Source: Geomesophilobacter sediminis (GTDB taxonomy: Bacteria > Desulfobacterota > Desulfuromonadia > Geobacterales > Geobacteraceae). From it: a stretch of DNA of 64,000 nucleotides. This document shows positions 9,556-18,744 of the stretch, in pieces (positions within the stretch are counted from its first letter, which is position 1; every line of letters begins with the position of its first letter). The notes beneath the pieces were generated by a model. The model was not told the DNA's origin and did no database searches. It saw only the letters and a list, made by a program, of their open reading frames with translations. The translations under genes were made by a program, and so were the position numbers. The stretch covers positions 124,001 through 188,000 of the forward strand of contig NZ_JAEMHM010000005.1 in NCBI RefSeq assembly GCF_016458275.1, in the 5' to 3' direction.

Positions 9556-11733
9556 CTATCCCTTGGTAACGCGCTCCGCCGCGGGGGAGCCGCCTGGTTG
9601 GCGGTGACCCGGCGACTTTTTTCCCGGCTCCGGCGGGAGGGTGAAGTAAAAGATCGCTCCCTGCTCCGGCGCACCTTCCGCCCAGACCTTCCCGCCGTGG
9701 CGCCGTACGACCCGGTCCACCGTCGCGAGGCCGATGCCGAACCCCCGATACCGGTCCGAGCCGGCCAGGCGCCGAAACGGGATGAAGAGCTGGTCGGCTT
9801 GGGTCGCGTCGAACCCCTTGCCGTTGTCCCGGACGAAATAGACCCGCTCGCCGGCAATCTCCCGCTGGCCGAACTCGATCACCGGATGCTCGCGCCCCTC
9901 GGTGTACTTCCAGGCGTTGCCGAGCAGGTTTTCCAGGATGGCCCGCGCCAGTTTCGGGTCCGCATCGGCGACTGCTTTTGGTTCCAGCTTGAACTGGACC
10001 TCCCGGCGCGGCTCCGTCATCCTCAGATCGGCGGCGACCTCCTCGGCCAGCTCGGACAGGTCCACCTTTTCCCTCTGAAAGTCGCTCTGCGAGGCCCGGG
10101 AAAAGGTGAGCAGGGAATCGATCAGGTCGTTCATCGCGAAGACCTTGGCGTAGGCGATGTCGAGGTATTCCTGGCAGCGCGCCCCCAGCCGCTCGCCACA
10201 GAGCATCTTCACCGCCTGGCAGGAGGTGCTGATCGTATTCAAGGGCTGCCTCAGGTCGTGGGAAACCATCCGGTTGAAGGCTTCGAGTTCCTGGTTCGCC
10301 TCCTCCAGTTCCGCCACCCGCTTGGCCAGGCTTTCGTTCAAACGCCGGACCTGCTCCTCGAGCTCCTTTCGCTGCGAGATGTCGAAGATCACCGCGACCC
10401 AGCCGTCAACGCTCCCCGACGCATCGTAGGTGGGAACGTACCTCGCGGAAACCCAGCGGGGACCGGTTCCGGCGTATTCGATGACGCTCTCGTAACTCAC
10501 CTCTTTTCCTGCCAATACCCGTTCGATGTAGGGCGAGACCGTCGCATAGGCCATCTCGCCGATGATGTCGGCGAGGTTTTCTCCGGCGAGTTCCTCCACG
10601 TCCCGGTCGATCCAGCGGGCGTACTCGGCACTGATCCAGTTACAGTGGCGGTCGCGGGTGCAGCGGACCACCCCGACCGGCATGGTGTCGGTCACCAGTT
10701 GCAACTGCTCTTTGGCCGTCCGCAATTCGTCTTCGATGCGCCTCCGTTCGGTCACGTCCCGCACGGTGAGCACCGCCAAAAAAGGATTGCCCTCCCGGTC
10801 GTGCACCAGGCTGCCGCTGTAACTCCCGATCCACTGTTTGCCGCTGCCAATCGACTCGACCTTGACCTCCTGCTCGGTGAACTCTTCCCCACGCAGCACC
10901 CGGGCTAATGGCCAATCAGCGAGCGGTACCGGTTCACCGTCGAGACGGGTGAGTCGGAACAAATCCTGGTAGCTCTCCAGGTGCCGCCGGACCTCGTCCA
11001 GGGAAGAGGAGTCGTGCAGGGCCAGGGCGGCCCGGTTCATCCGCAGCACGTGTCCTTCCAGGTCGCCGATGATGACCCCCTCCCGGATCCCGTCCAAAAC
11101 GGCCTCCAGTTGGATCAACAAACGCTCCGACTCCTCGGTACGCCGCGCCAGCGCCTCGTTCGCCTGCTTCAGTTGGAGGTTGGTATCGGCAACCTCCTCG
11201 GAACGGGCAAGGAGTTCCGCGTCGAACTGCGGCACCCGCAGAGCGGCTTGCCGGCTCATCTCCGCCTCGCGTTCGCGCCGTTGCGCCCGCAGCACGGCCA
11301 CGGTGACATCCTGTGCCCGATGGACGACGTGGGTGAGCTTGCCGTCGGGACCGAACACGGGGGAGTTGATCGCGCTCCAGTACCGCTCCTGGAAACGGCC
11401 GTCCGCCGCCGGTATGTCGTAGCGGACCACTTCCATGACGTCGGTGACCCCTTCGGCAAACACCCGGTCCAAGGAGGTACGCAGGGTGACCCAACCGCGC
11501 GACACCTGGTCGTCGGGAAAAACCTCATCCAGCTTGCGGCCGATCAGATTTTCCCGGCTGATGCCGGAAGTGCTGACGTAGACGTTGTTGACGGCGACGA
11601 TGCGCCGCTCTAAATCGAGCACCACGCACGGGTCGGGGGTGGCCTCGAAGAAAGCCTGAAAGTTCAGGGCGGAGGGTTCCTTATCTTCTTCGCGATGGTT
11701 CTTTCGGTGGATCCGGTACAGCGGCCTGATCAT
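9556..11733 (-). CDS. Cytoplasmic multi-PAS sensor histidine kinase
   Basis: The 725-residue kinase has PAS domains at about residues 20-145, 195-315 and 320-450. It ends with a HisKA domain (phospho-acceptor His492 in MVSHDLRQPLNTIST) and HATPase_c (NLLGNAWKYTE, DNGKGFDATQ, GFGIGLATV). The last PAS carries the typical PAC-type end (VIFDISQRKELEE). No membrane span is seen, so it senses a cytoplasmic signal. An open frame extends 58 codons upstream, but the ATG at 11733 has a GGGGGAG site 7-8 nt before it and PAS homology starts just after it. It probably signals to the GGDEF regulator encoded next. Confidence 0.85.
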   Translation of the reverse strand: MIRPLYRIHRKNHREEDKEPSALNFQAFFEATPDPCVVLDLERRIVAVNNVYVSTSGISRENLIGRKLDEVFPDDQVSRGWVTLRTSLDRVFAEGVTDVMEVVRYDIPAADGRFQERYWSAINSPVFGPDGKLTHVVHRAQDVTVAVLRAQRREREAEMSRQAALRVPQFDAELLARSEEVADTNLQLKQANEALARRTEESERLLIQLEAVLDGIREGVIIGDLEGHVLRMNRAALALHDSSSLDEVRRHLESYQDLFRLTRLDGEPVPLADWPLARVLRGEEFTEQEVKVESIGSGKQWIGSYSGSLVHDREGNPFLAVLTVRDVTERRRIEDELRTAKEQLQLVTDTMPVGVVRCTRDRHCNWISAEYARWIDRDVEELAGENLADIIGEMAYATVSPYIERVLAGKEVSYESVIEYAGTGPRWVSARYVPTYDASGSVDGWVAVIFDISQRKELEEQVRRLNESLAKRVAELEEANQELEAFNRMVSHDLRQPLNTISTSCQAVKMLCGERLGARCQEYLDIAYAKVFAMNDLIDSLLTFSRASQSDFQREKVDLSELAEEVAADLRMTEPRREVQFKLEPKAVADADPKLARAILENLLGNAWKYTEGREHPVIEFGQREIAGERVYFVRDNGKGFDATQADQLFIPFRRLAGSDRYRGFGIGLATVDRVVRRHGGKVWAEGAPEQGAIFYFTLPPEPGKKSPGHRQPGGSPAAERVTKG

Positions 11734-11952
11734 TGCCAACTCCCCCTCGGTTCGCTCCCCTTTGACCGCCGGGCGGCCAACCTCCCCCTCAGTATGAACT
11801 TGCCCGCGCCGCAGTGTCAAACATCGCAGAATCAACACGTTGCCCTTTTCTAACCTGCAGAAAACATGAGGTCCTGATCTTGCCGACCACCGTTCCTGCG
11901 TTACCATGACTCCATCCGCAATCCTGAGAAAGCTAACCGGAGGAGGTTAATC

Positions 11953-12735
11953 ATGAAACACTGTCTATGGGCATTGCTGATGGTCCTGGCAGCACAGACT
12001 GCCGAGGCACGCATAGTAACGAAAACGGTCGAATATCAGCAGGGAGGGACGACGCTGGAGGGGTACCTTGCCTACAGCGACACGGTGAAAGGAAAACGCC
12101 CCGGCATCCTGGTAGTTCACGAGTGGACCGGGGTTGGCCCGTACGTCAAGCATCGGGCCGAGCAGCTGGCGGCGATGGGATACGTCGCCTTTGCCGCCGA
12201 TATCTACGGCAAGGGGGTCCGCCCCGCCACCCCGGAACTAGCCGCCAAGGAAGCAGCCAAATACCGCGGTCCGGACCGGACCCTGATCCGCGCCCGCGCC
12301 CAGGCCGGACTGGACCAGCTGGCCAGGTTCCCCCAGACCGATCCGAAACGTCTTGCGGCGATCGGTTACTGCTTCGGCGGCACCGCGGTACTGGAGCTGG
12401 CGCGCAGCGGCGCCGACGTGCTGGGCACGGTGAGCTTCCACGGCGGGCTCGATACGCCCAATCCGGCCGACGCCTCCCGGATCCGCGGCAAAGTCCTCGC
12501 CCTGGCCGGCGCCGACGACCCCATCGTGCCGCCCCCCCAGGTGGCCGCGTTCCAGCAGGAGATGCGAAACGCCAAGGTGGACTGGCAGATGAACCTCTAC
12601 GGCGGGGCGGTGCACAGTTTCACCAACCCCGATGCCGGCAACGACCCGTCCAAGGGAGTGGCTTACAATGCCAAGGCGGATCGCCGGTCGTGGGAGGCGA
12701 TGAAGGCCTTTTTCGCGGAGATTTTCGGCAAGTAG
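11953..12735 (+). CDS. Exported dienelactone hydrolase family protein
   Basis: The 260-residue alpha/beta hydrolase has a signal peptide (about 1-19) and the dienelactone hydrolase layout. The nucleophile is Cys140 (AIGYCFGGTAV), the acid Asp189 (AGADDPIVPP) and the base His221 (YGGAVHSFTNP); Glu57 in VVHEWTG is the usual helper. It is likely to hydrolyse a lactone or ester in the periplasm; the substrate cannot be told from sequence. GGAGGAGG precedes the ATG. It is monocistronic, with its own terminator. Confidence 0.9.
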   Translation: MKHCLWALLMVLAAQTAEARIVTKTVEYQQGGTTLEGYLAYSDTVKGKRPGILVVHEWTGVGPYVKHRAEQLAAMGYVAFAADIYGKGVRPATPELAAKEAAKYRGPDRTLIRARAQAGLDQLARFPQTDPKRLAAIGYCFGGTAVLELARSGADVLGTVSFHGGLDTPNPADASRIRGKVLALAGADDPIVPPPQVAAFQQEMRNAKVDWQMNLYGGAVHSFTNPDAGNDPSKGVAYNAKADRRSWEAMKAFFAEIFGK

Positions 12736-12788
12736 CACGCCAGCTGCGTGGGCACCCCGTGCCCACGCAGCAATCCGTCCACCAGAAA

Positions 12789-12824
12789 GGGCCCGGGGAG
12801 GCGGCTTCTCCCCGGGCCCTTCTT
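12789..12824 (+). terminator. Intrinsic terminator of the dienelactone hydrolase gene
   Basis: A 12-bp stem GGGCCCGGGGAG/CTCCCCGGGCCC with a 7-nt loop, followed by TTCTT. Confidence 0.8.
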
Positions 12825-12859
12825 GCGTCCGGGACCTGGCCGCCCCGGGGTCCCCTTCC

Positions 12860-13184
12860 GGCGCCACCGGTCCGGTTTTCTGTAGGAGCGACATTCCTGT
12901 CGCGATCAACTCTCTCGAATGAGCAACCTAGCCGCCTGCCCTGTGGGAGCGCCTTTCCAGGCGCGAACCTCCGCAACCTGCGGCACGGGAAAGTGGCCAC
13001 CCTAAGGGGTGTCCTCTACCGGCGCCACCGGTCCGGTTTTCTGTAGGAGCGACATTCCTGTCGCGATCAACTCTCTCGAATGGGCAACCTAGCCGCCTAC
13101 CCTGTGGGAGCGCCTTTCCAGGCGCGAACCTCCGCAACCTGCGGCACCGCCGGTGGCGGTTCGCGCCAGGAATGGCGCTCCCAC
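12860..13184. repeat. Tandem duplication carrying five REP-like hairpins
   Basis: A 127-bp segment (12860-12986) is repeated at 13021-13147 with only two differences that I could find. Each copy carries one GAGCGACATTCCTGTCGCGA hairpin (12881-12906, 13042-13067) and one GGGAGCGCCTTTCCAGGCGCGAA hairpin (12942-12967, 13103-13128). A fifth inverted unit lies at 13160-13184. Stem bases change together (ACA/TGT, CCT/AGG, CCA/TGG) while the TTCC loop stays constant. Confidence 0.85.
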
Positions 13185-13469
13185 ATAAAGAGGTCGCCTC
13201 CGCCTCGGGCATCAAGGAGCAACTCGTCCCCAGACCTGCGGCACCGCGCCCACCGACTCGGTGGTTGCGCAGTTGATGTGAAGCGGCGAACGGAGGTATC
13301 ATGAGCACAGTAAAGACCGCGTGCTAACGCAATGGGTGGCAGCAGTTCCGGCCGAACCGGCACGCGCTTTTCGGACCGAGCCCCTCTTTTCCGTTTTCCG
13401 GCGTTACTGCCCAAGGGGAGGCAACCCGATCAAATCGTGAAGGAGGGGCTTCAGCAAGGAGGTTTCGTG
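13185..13469 (+). other. Leader region of the OmpA lipoprotein gene, with a possible 8-codon peptide
   Basis: No gene of normal size is seen. At 13301-13327 an ATG follows a strong CGGAGG site and encodes only eight residues (MSTVKTAC) before TAA. It could be a leader peptide, the remnant of a gene broken by the neighbouring repeats, or chance. Confidence 0.3.
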
Positions 13470-14633
13470 ATGAGATTCAGATACTTGCTGGTTTATTCAG
13501 GTTTAATTCTCTCATCCCTCGCCGCGGCGGCCCTTTCCGGCTGTGCCAGCTACGAGGTCAATACCAAGCAGGGCGGAGTCCCGGGGTATTACATCCGCTC
13601 TGAAATGCAGCAATCGGACCGGGCGCTGGATTCGGCCCGCGCGGCGGGCAAGGACAAGATGTGCCCGGCGCAGTACCAGGCCGCCGAGGCCGCCCACGAC
13701 AACGCCTACAACGTCTTCCGCGCCTGCCATACCGAAGAGGGCGCGGCGCTGGCCCGCCAGGCGACGGCAATGGCTAACGCACCCTGCTCCGTCGCCATGA
13801 ATCCGAAGGCGGAGACGGTGGCAATGCAGCCCGCCCCCGCCGAAACCGCGGCGCAGCCTAAAGCGGCACCGGCCACGGCGGCCGCAGTTGCCGCGGAACC
13901 GGCCAAGAACAAGTACTGCGTCACCCTCAACATCCAGTACGACATCGGCCGGGCCGAAATCCGGCCTGAATACCGCGACGAGGTCAACAAGGTCGGCGCC
14001 TTCATGAAGAAATACCCCTCAACCACGGCGGTAATCCAGGGGTACACCGATGAGGTGGGGAGCGATCAACTGAACCTGAAGCTCTCCCAGGAGCGCGCCG
14101 AATACGTGGTGGCGGCACTGGAAAACGACTACGGGATCGACCCGTCCCGCCTCACCGCGCAGGGGTTCGGCAAGTCCCACCCGGTGGCCGACAACGTCAA
14201 CGACACCGGGCGGCAGGAAAACCGCCGCATCGACGCCGTCATCGACTGCGCCTTTGACGTCACCGCCTTCATGCCCCCTCCGGACACCCTCTGCATGACC
14301 CTCAACGCGCACTTCGACACCGGCAGCGCCGAGATCCGTTCCGAGGATTACGCGAGCATCGACAAGGTGGGTGAATACATGCGGGTCTACCCGACCACCA
14401 CCGCCGTCATCCAAGGCCACACCGACAGCACCGGCTCTGGGCAATACAACATGAAGCTGTCGCAGGCACGTGCGGAAAGCATCGTGAACTACCTGGTACA
14501 GCACTACGGCATCGAACCCTCCCGTCTGACCGCCCAGGGGCTCGGCGCCACCCACAACATCGCCTACAACAACACCCCGGAAGGACGCGAGAAAAACCGG
14601 AGGATCAACGCCATCATCGACTGCGCGGTTTAA
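13470..14633 (+). CDS. Lipoprotein with two tandem OmpA-like peptidoglycan-binding domains
   Basis: The 387-residue product has a lipoprotein signal with lipobox LSGC, so it should be lipid-anchored, probably in the outer membrane. A helical N-terminal part and an Ala/Pro/Lys-rich linker precede two OmpA domains (about 155-265 and 275-387). Both keep the peptidoglycan-binding core: QGYTDEVGS...LSQERAEYV and QGHTDSTGS...LSQARAESI, each ending with NRRI. They are close copies of each other, so an internal duplication is likely. The ATG at 13470 has AAGGAGG 7 nt upstream; the frame stays open 46 codons further but without signal features. Confidence 0.88.
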   Translation: MRFRYLLVYSGLILSSLAAAALSGCASYEVNTKQGGVPGYYIRSEMQQSDRALDSARAAGKDKMCPAQYQAAEAAHDNAYNVFRACHTEEGAALARQATAMANAPCSVAMNPKAETVAMQPAPAETAAQPKAAPATAAAVAAEPAKNKYCVTLNIQYDIGRAEIRPEYRDEVNKVGAFMKKYPSTTAVIQGYTDEVGSDQLNLKLSQERAEYVVAALENDYGIDPSRLTAQGFGKSHPVADNVNDTGRQENRRIDAVIDCAFDVTAFMPPPDTLCMTLNAHFDTGSAEIRSEDYASIDKVGEYMRVYPTTTAVIQGHTDSTGSGQYNMKLSQARAESIVNYLVQHYGIEPSRLTAQGLGATHNIAYNNTPEGREKNRRINAIIDCAV

Positions 14634-14661
14634 AACCAGCGCCGCCGAAGCACCGAAAGCG

Positions 14662-14694
14662 AAGGGGCCTGTCTCGGCAGGCCCCTTTCCTTTT
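14662..14694 (+). terminator. Intrinsic terminator of the OmpA lipoprotein gene
   Basis: Stem AAGGGGCCTG/CAGGCCCCTT with a 6-nt loop, then a T-rich tail (CCTTTTTC). Confidence 0.8.
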
Positions 14695-14726
14695 TCCAAA
14701 TCCCAAGGGCTACCTACGTCCCCCCT

Positions 14727-14766
14727 TTGCGAAGGGTGTATGGACTGGGGGCAGGGGGGGATTTGC
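14727..14766 (+). repeat. C-run/G-run interspersed repeat, copy b
   Basis: CCCCCTTTGCGAAGGG followed by GGGGGCAGGGGGGATTTG. Same layout as the copy at 18592. Confidence 0.6.
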
Positions 14767-14808
14767 TCTTAAGCAAATCCGGTTTCCATCAATTCTGTCA
14801 AAGCAAAA

Positions 14809-14837
14809 TTGACAACCACTCATTACATTGATATAAG
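14809..14837 (+). promoter_or_regulatory. Strong sigma70-type promoter
   Basis: Perfect TTGACA (14809-14814), a 17-nt spacer and TATAAG (14832-14837), 146 nt before the ATG of the unknown 228-residue protein. The 5' leader is thus about 140 nt. Confidence 0.7.
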
Positions 14838-14982
14838 ATTTCTCTGCCTGGGAACCGGAAGCAGAAACCGTTGGTTATGACTTGGCCAGGCGGTCCAAGG
14901 CCCCCGTAAAGCAGGAGAAAGCCGGACGGGAAGGTGGCAAAAGAGGAAACAAACGCATCATGCAGTGAAAGGAGAGCTCTCT

Positions 14983-15669
14983 ATGACAAGCAAAGACGCG
15001 CCCCGTAGACCCTCCCCCCCCGCTTCCGCCACCAAAGGAGCCGCAGTTGAGCAGCCGGCGTCGGAAACCGACTCCCGCTCCTTCAGCAATCTCCTGAACT
15101 CGGTCAACGATTTCGCCGCCACCGTCGGCTCGCGCATCGTCTCCCCCAGGATGGAGGAATACGTTGAGCAGCTCCAAAACGACGGGTTGCGGCACCGCAT
15201 CATCCGAACCAACGACGCACTCGCCTCGCGCGGGTTTCGCGACACCTCCCGCTCCACGGTCCGGACCCTGAACGACGCCATCTACTACCCGGTCGTCTAC
15301 ACCGATGGCGATGAGGTGGAACATTTCGCCGCGCCGTTTTTCGACACGGTCGGCGGCAGCGAGCCGTTCACCGTGATCGAGGGAGGGCACATGGCGGGGC
15401 TGGCGCTCGCCGCGCGCGAGCTGAAGGAGCGCAAGGTACTGCAGCCGGTGATCCGGCGGACGTTGGCGCCGGTGCAGGGAAAGCAGCTTGCCGAAGGAGA
15501 CCGGCGCAACGGCTACCGCACCCCGCTCATCTACCGCAGCGAGGCAGCCACGGTGATCATCCACTACACCCCGAATTCGGAAAACAGCGGGACCGTCGAA
15601 GTCGAGGCGGAAAGCAACACCGACGGCAGCCGGATCCTCGGGAAGAAATGGGAGGTCCGTTTCGCCTGA
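14983..15669 (+). CDS. Protein of unknown function (228 residues)
   Basis: I do not recognise this family. The first ~30 residues are low-complexity and rich in Pro, Ala, Ser and Thr, with no signal peptide or membrane helix. The rest (about 35-228) looks like one soluble domain with a helical half (NLLNSVNDFAATVGSRIV) and a strand-rich C-terminal end. Repeated charged motifs suggest a cytoplasmic protein. An AAAGGAGAG ribosome site 6 nt before the ATG at 14983 decides the start over an ATG 18 nt upstream. The gene has its own strong promoter and terminator, so it is a well expressed single-gene unit. Confidence 0.8.
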   Translation: MTSKDAPRRPSPPASATKGAAVEQPASETDSRSFSNLLNSVNDFAATVGSRIVSPRMEEYVEQLQNDGLRHRIIRTNDALASRGFRDTSRSTVRTLNDAIYYPVVYTDGDEVEHFAAPFFDTVGGSEPFTVIEGGHMAGLALAARELKERKVLQPVIRRTLAPVQGKQLAEGDRRNGYRTPLIYRSEAATVIIHYTPNSENSGTVEVEAESNTDGSRILGKKWEVRFA

Positions 15670-15696
15670 TCGGTTCACCTCGAAGTAACGACGTCG

Positions 15697-15726
15697 AAAA
15701 GGGGCTGCCCACGCAGCCCCTTTTTG
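15697..15726 (+). terminator. Intrinsic terminator of the unknown gene
   Basis: Stem GGGGCTG/CAGCCCC with a 6-nt loop, flanked by AAAA and TTTTT, so it could act in both directions. Confidence 0.8.
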
Positions 15727-16001
15727 TTTCTATCGAAAGAATTCACCAACTCTCCCCTGCCCCGCTTTGCCTTATCTTTTCCGGCTATGACAGACCCTTC
15801 CGCCCCAAAACCGATAGCATAGCGCTCCTTTGACTATACGATATACTCAACTTGTCATCCCCACACACTGAATGACTGCCGGCTGTGAGTATCCGGCAAG
15901 AGCGCCACCGTTGATGACCCCGTCCAACCGCCACCTGTTCCAATGTCATAAAGCACAAGGGAGCCGGTACGTTCTCAGGCCGGCCCCCGGGAGTCGGCGC
16001 C
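15727..16001 (+). other. Intergenic leader before the DUF1638 gene
   Basis: No coding frame. An AT-rich stretch around 15828-15850 (TTTGACTATACGATATACT) may hold a promoter but does not fit the usual spacing. Confidence 0.4.
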
Positions 16002-16646
16002 ATGACCTCGCCAGTTGACCAAAACGGATCTGGGAAGGGCTCCAGGCTGATCCTGGTCGCCTGCGGCATCCTCCAAAGAGAGATCACGGTTCTGATCGAA
16101 CAGAACCGCTGGCCGGTCGATCCGCTCTTCCTCGACGCGGAATTGCACAGCGACCTGCCCAAGCTCGGCGCATCTCTGCAAGCCATCCTCAAGGCGTACC
16201 CGGACCGGGAGAAGATCGTCTTCTACGGCGCATGCCACCCGCGGATGGACCTGATGCTGGCCGAGGCGGGAGCCCTGCGGACCGCGGGGCAAAACTGCGC
16301 CGCCATCCTGCTGGGGAAGGAGCGGTTCCAGCAGGAGCTCGCGGAGGGGGCCTGTTTCCTGCTCGAGGAGTGGGCCCGGCGCTGGGAGCCGATCGTCTTC
16401 GCCACCCTCGGCACCACCAAGCTTCCGGTCATCCGGCAGGTCTTCCGGGAGAGCGGCCGGCACTATCTCCTCGCCCTGAGCACCCCCTGCTCCGGCGATT
16501 ACCACCACGACGCGGCGGAGGCGGCCTTGCTGGTGGGGCTGCCGCTGCGTTGGCTGGACGTCGGCCTGGAACACCTGGAGGCGGCGCTTGCCGAAGTGGT
16601 CGAGAGTAAGCTGGCGCGGGTAACGGAAACGGCTCGCCGCAGTTGA
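16002..16646 (+). CDS. DUF1638 family protein
   Basis: The 214-residue protein carries the marks of DUF1638: the start motif LILVACGILQREI, the LHSDLPKL motif and the KIVFYGACHPRMD strand-turn. In this family such Cys and Asp/His residues are often invoked for metal or cofactor binding. DUF1638 proteins occur in anaerobes, often near corrinoid or methyl-transfer genes; no such genes are adjacent here. Three cysteines (in ACGIL, GACHP and PCSGDYHHD) could form a site. The ATG at 16002 lies 9 nt after GGGAG. The function stays unknown. Confidence 0.75.
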   Translation: MTSPVDQNGSGKGSRLILVACGILQREITVLIEQNRWPVDPLFLDAELHSDLPKLGASLQAILKAYPDREKIVFYGACHPRMDLMLAEAGALRTAGQNCAAILLGKERFQQELAEGACFLLEEWARRWEPIVFATLGTTKLPVIRQVFRESGRHYLLALSTPCSGDYHHDAAEAALLVGLPLRWLDVGLEHLEAALAEVVESKLARVTETARRS

Positions 16647-16946
16647 GGGGGGTCGCACCCCCTGCCAGAATTTTCGCAAGAAAAGATCATCATTGAACTT
16701 TTTAGCTGGGAATCCTTAAAGTTCCCGCGACCGGCTCCGATACGATGCATGAGCTAAAAAAGGTGGGTTTTGCCGTGCCATCTCGACCGCCGCGTCGGCG
16801 GGAGCAACCCCTTACCGACTGGTGCTCCTTTCCGCACACCCGAAAATCGTCACGCAACGAGGCCTGACCCAAGGGGGACGGACCACCCGGGGCAGTACGA
16901 AAGCCAATGAATCGATTCCTTCCAACTTCCCCGTAAGGAGACTCCC
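16647..16946 (+). other. Intergenic region before the chemoreceptor gene
   Basis: I see no gene. It begins with a C/G-rich tail of the preceding gene, then an AT-rich part around 16683-16725 (TTGAAC near 16695) that could hold a promoter. I tested it for a cyclic di-GMP (GEMM) riboswitch and did not find the core. Confidence 0.4.
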
Positions 16947-18575
16947 ATGTCCTTTTTCCACAATCTGCGTCTGGTAGGCAAGTTCACCGTATTCGTGGTC
17001 CTGGTATCCCTGATGCTCCTGGTCCTTTTGGTCATTTCCTACAACGGCCTCAAGGGAAGCGAGCAGCGCTTCTCCGAGTACACCGAGAAGTACCAGGGGG
17101 TCGGCCAGATCCTCTTCAAGATCCAGGCGCAGGGGCTGCAGGCGGAACAGGCCATCCGCAACATCACCCTCAACCCCGCCGACGACAAGGCGTTTGCCAA
17201 CTACAAAAAGGCGGTCGAGGACCTGAACCAACTGGTGGGGGAAGGGACCAAGCTGTCGGCAGGGATGGAGGCGGTTCCGGCGCAGCTGGAGAAATTCCAG
17301 GGGCTCTACCGGCAGCATGTCGTGCTGCAGCAAAAGATCATCGACCTCGCTCGCGGCGGTGATCCGGCGGGGGCCGCCGAGGAGCTGAAAACGATCGAGA
17401 CCCCGAGCTGGCGCGGCATCAAGGACGTGATCCAGAGTCTCCAGGACAGCTCGAAGCAGAACCAGCTAAAACAGAAGCAGGCGCTCAACGCCTTCACCAA
17501 GTCCAACTTCGTCTCCACCGTGGTCGCCCTGCTCTGTACCCTCTTCGCGGTGAACATGCTGCTCATCCTGCTCTGGCGGGTAATCCAGCGCCCCATGAAC
17601 GAGCTGGTCTTCCGGCTCAACGACATCTCCGGCGGAGAGGGCGACCTCACCAAGCGGCTCGTCGTGGAAGGGAGCGACGAATTCGCCGACGCGGCGAAGG
17701 CCCTGAACCGCTTCATGGACAAGCTGGACCATACCCTTGCCGCCGTCCAGCAGACCACCACCTCGCTCACCTCGGCGGCGCACCAGCTCAACACCGCCTC
17801 CGAGAAGATGGCCGGCGGCACGGAGTCGGTCGCCATCGAGGCGGCCAGCGTCGCCAATGCCAGCGAGGAGATGGCGGCAACCAGCCAGGAGATCGCCAAC
17901 AACTGCTACCTCGCCGCCAACAGCGCCAAGGAGGCCGCCACCCTTACCGAGAAGGGGTTCGAGATCGTGCGCCACACCGTGGAGGGGATCAAGGACCGCG
18001 GCAACCTCACCCGGCAGAACGCGGCGGCAATCGCCTCCCTGGGGGACCGCTCGGACAAGATCGGCGACATCGTCAACACCATCGAGGACATCGCGGACCA
18101 GACCAACCTCCTCGCGCTCAATGCCGCCATCGAGGCGGCCCGGGCCGGCGAGCAGGGACGCGGCTTTGCGGTCGTGGCCGACGAGGTCCGGGCCCTTGCC
18201 GAACGGACCACCCGCGCCACCCGCGAGATCGGGGACATGATCAAGGGGATCCAGCAGGAGACCCGCTCCGCCATCACCTCCATGGAAGAAGGGGTACGCG
18301 GCACCGAGCGGGGGGCCAGCGAGGCCGAGCAGCTCGAGAGCGCGCTGAAAAACATCCTGGACCAGGTCCAGGCGGTCACCGGGCAGGTGAACCAGATCGC
18401 CTGCGCCATCGAGGAACAGACGGCAACCACCAACAACATCTCCAGCAACATCCTGCGCATCTCGGAGGCGACCGGCGAGGCCTCCCGCGGCGCCCAGGAC
18501 ACTGCCGGCGCCTCCGCCACCCTCACCCAGCTGAGCGACGACATGAAGCGGCTCATGGTGCAGTTCAAGCTGTAA
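16947..18575 (+). CDS. Methyl-accepting chemotaxis protein
   Basis: The 542-residue receptor has a membrane helix at about 12-32, a periplasmic four-helix-type sensor at 33-187, a second helix at ~188-210, and a HAMP domain (PMNELVFRLNDISGGEGDLT). The long cytoplasmic coiled coil has the conserved hairpin tip ENIVNTIEDIADQTNLLALN-type sequence (here DIADQTNLLALNAAIEAARA) and the trailing GEQGRGFAVVADEVR, where CheA and CheW bind. It should sense a periplasmic ligand and steer the flagellar motor. AAGGAG precedes the ATG. It converges on the flagellin gene, with a shared terminator between. Confidence 0.95.
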   Translation: MSFFHNLRLVGKFTVFVVLVSLMLLVLLVISYNGLKGSEQRFSEYTEKYQGVGQILFKIQAQGLQAEQAIRNITLNPADDKAFANYKKAVEDLNQLVGEGTKLSAGMEAVPAQLEKFQGLYRQHVVLQQKIIDLARGGDPAGAAEELKTIETPSWRGIKDVIQSLQDSSKQNQLKQKQALNAFTKSNFVSTVVALLCTLFAVNMLLILLWRVIQRPMNELVFRLNDISGGEGDLTKRLVVEGSDEFADAAKALNRFMDKLDHTLAAVQQTTTSLTSAAHQLNTASEKMAGGTESVAIEAASVANASEEMAATSQEIANNCYLAANSAKEAATLTEKGFEIVRHTVEGIKDRGNLTRQNAAAIASLGDRSDKIGDIVNTIEDIADQTNLLALNAAIEAARAGEQGRGFAVVADEVRALAERTTRATREIGDMIKGIQQETRSAITSMEEGVRGTERGASEAEQLESALKNILDQVQAVTGQVNQIACAIEEQTATTNNISSNILRISEATGEASRGAQDTAGASATLTQLSDDMKRLMVQFKL

Positions 18576-18591
18576 GGGGTAAAGGACCGAC

Positions 18592-18628
18592 GTCCCCCCT
18601 TTGCGAAGGGGGGCCAGGGGGGATTTGT
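18592..18628 (+). repeat. C-run/G-run interspersed repeat, copy c
   Basis: TCCCCCCTTTGCGAAGGGGG followed by GCCAGGGGGGATTTG. The clearest copy of this family in the window. Confidence 0.7.
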
Positions 18629-18650
18629 TTTTCCCAAAGCGCATCAAAAA

Positions 18651-18698
18651 AAACCCGCCACGATTGCCGTCAGAGACGGAGTCGTGGCGGGTTTTCTT
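18651..18698. terminator. Bidirectional terminator between the chemoreceptor and flagellin genes
   Basis: A 13-bp perfect stem AAACCCGCCACGA/TCGTGGCGGGTTT has A-runs on the left and TTTTCTTTT on the right, so it can end transcription from both sides. Confidence 0.85.
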
Positions 18699-18744
18699 TT
18701 GCCGGCCCATCGATCGGGGCGCCGGCCGGGGCAACGGCGGCGGA

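Noticed and set aside
12860-13184. CRISPR array
   Set aside because: The repeats are few, of two kinds and in both orientations, and the intervening parts are themselves repeated.
16750-16946. Cyclic di-GMP (GEMM) riboswitch before the chemoreceptor gene
   Set aside because: The phrase CACGCAACGAGGCC resembles part of the core, but the paired GAAA loop and receptor stem are missing.
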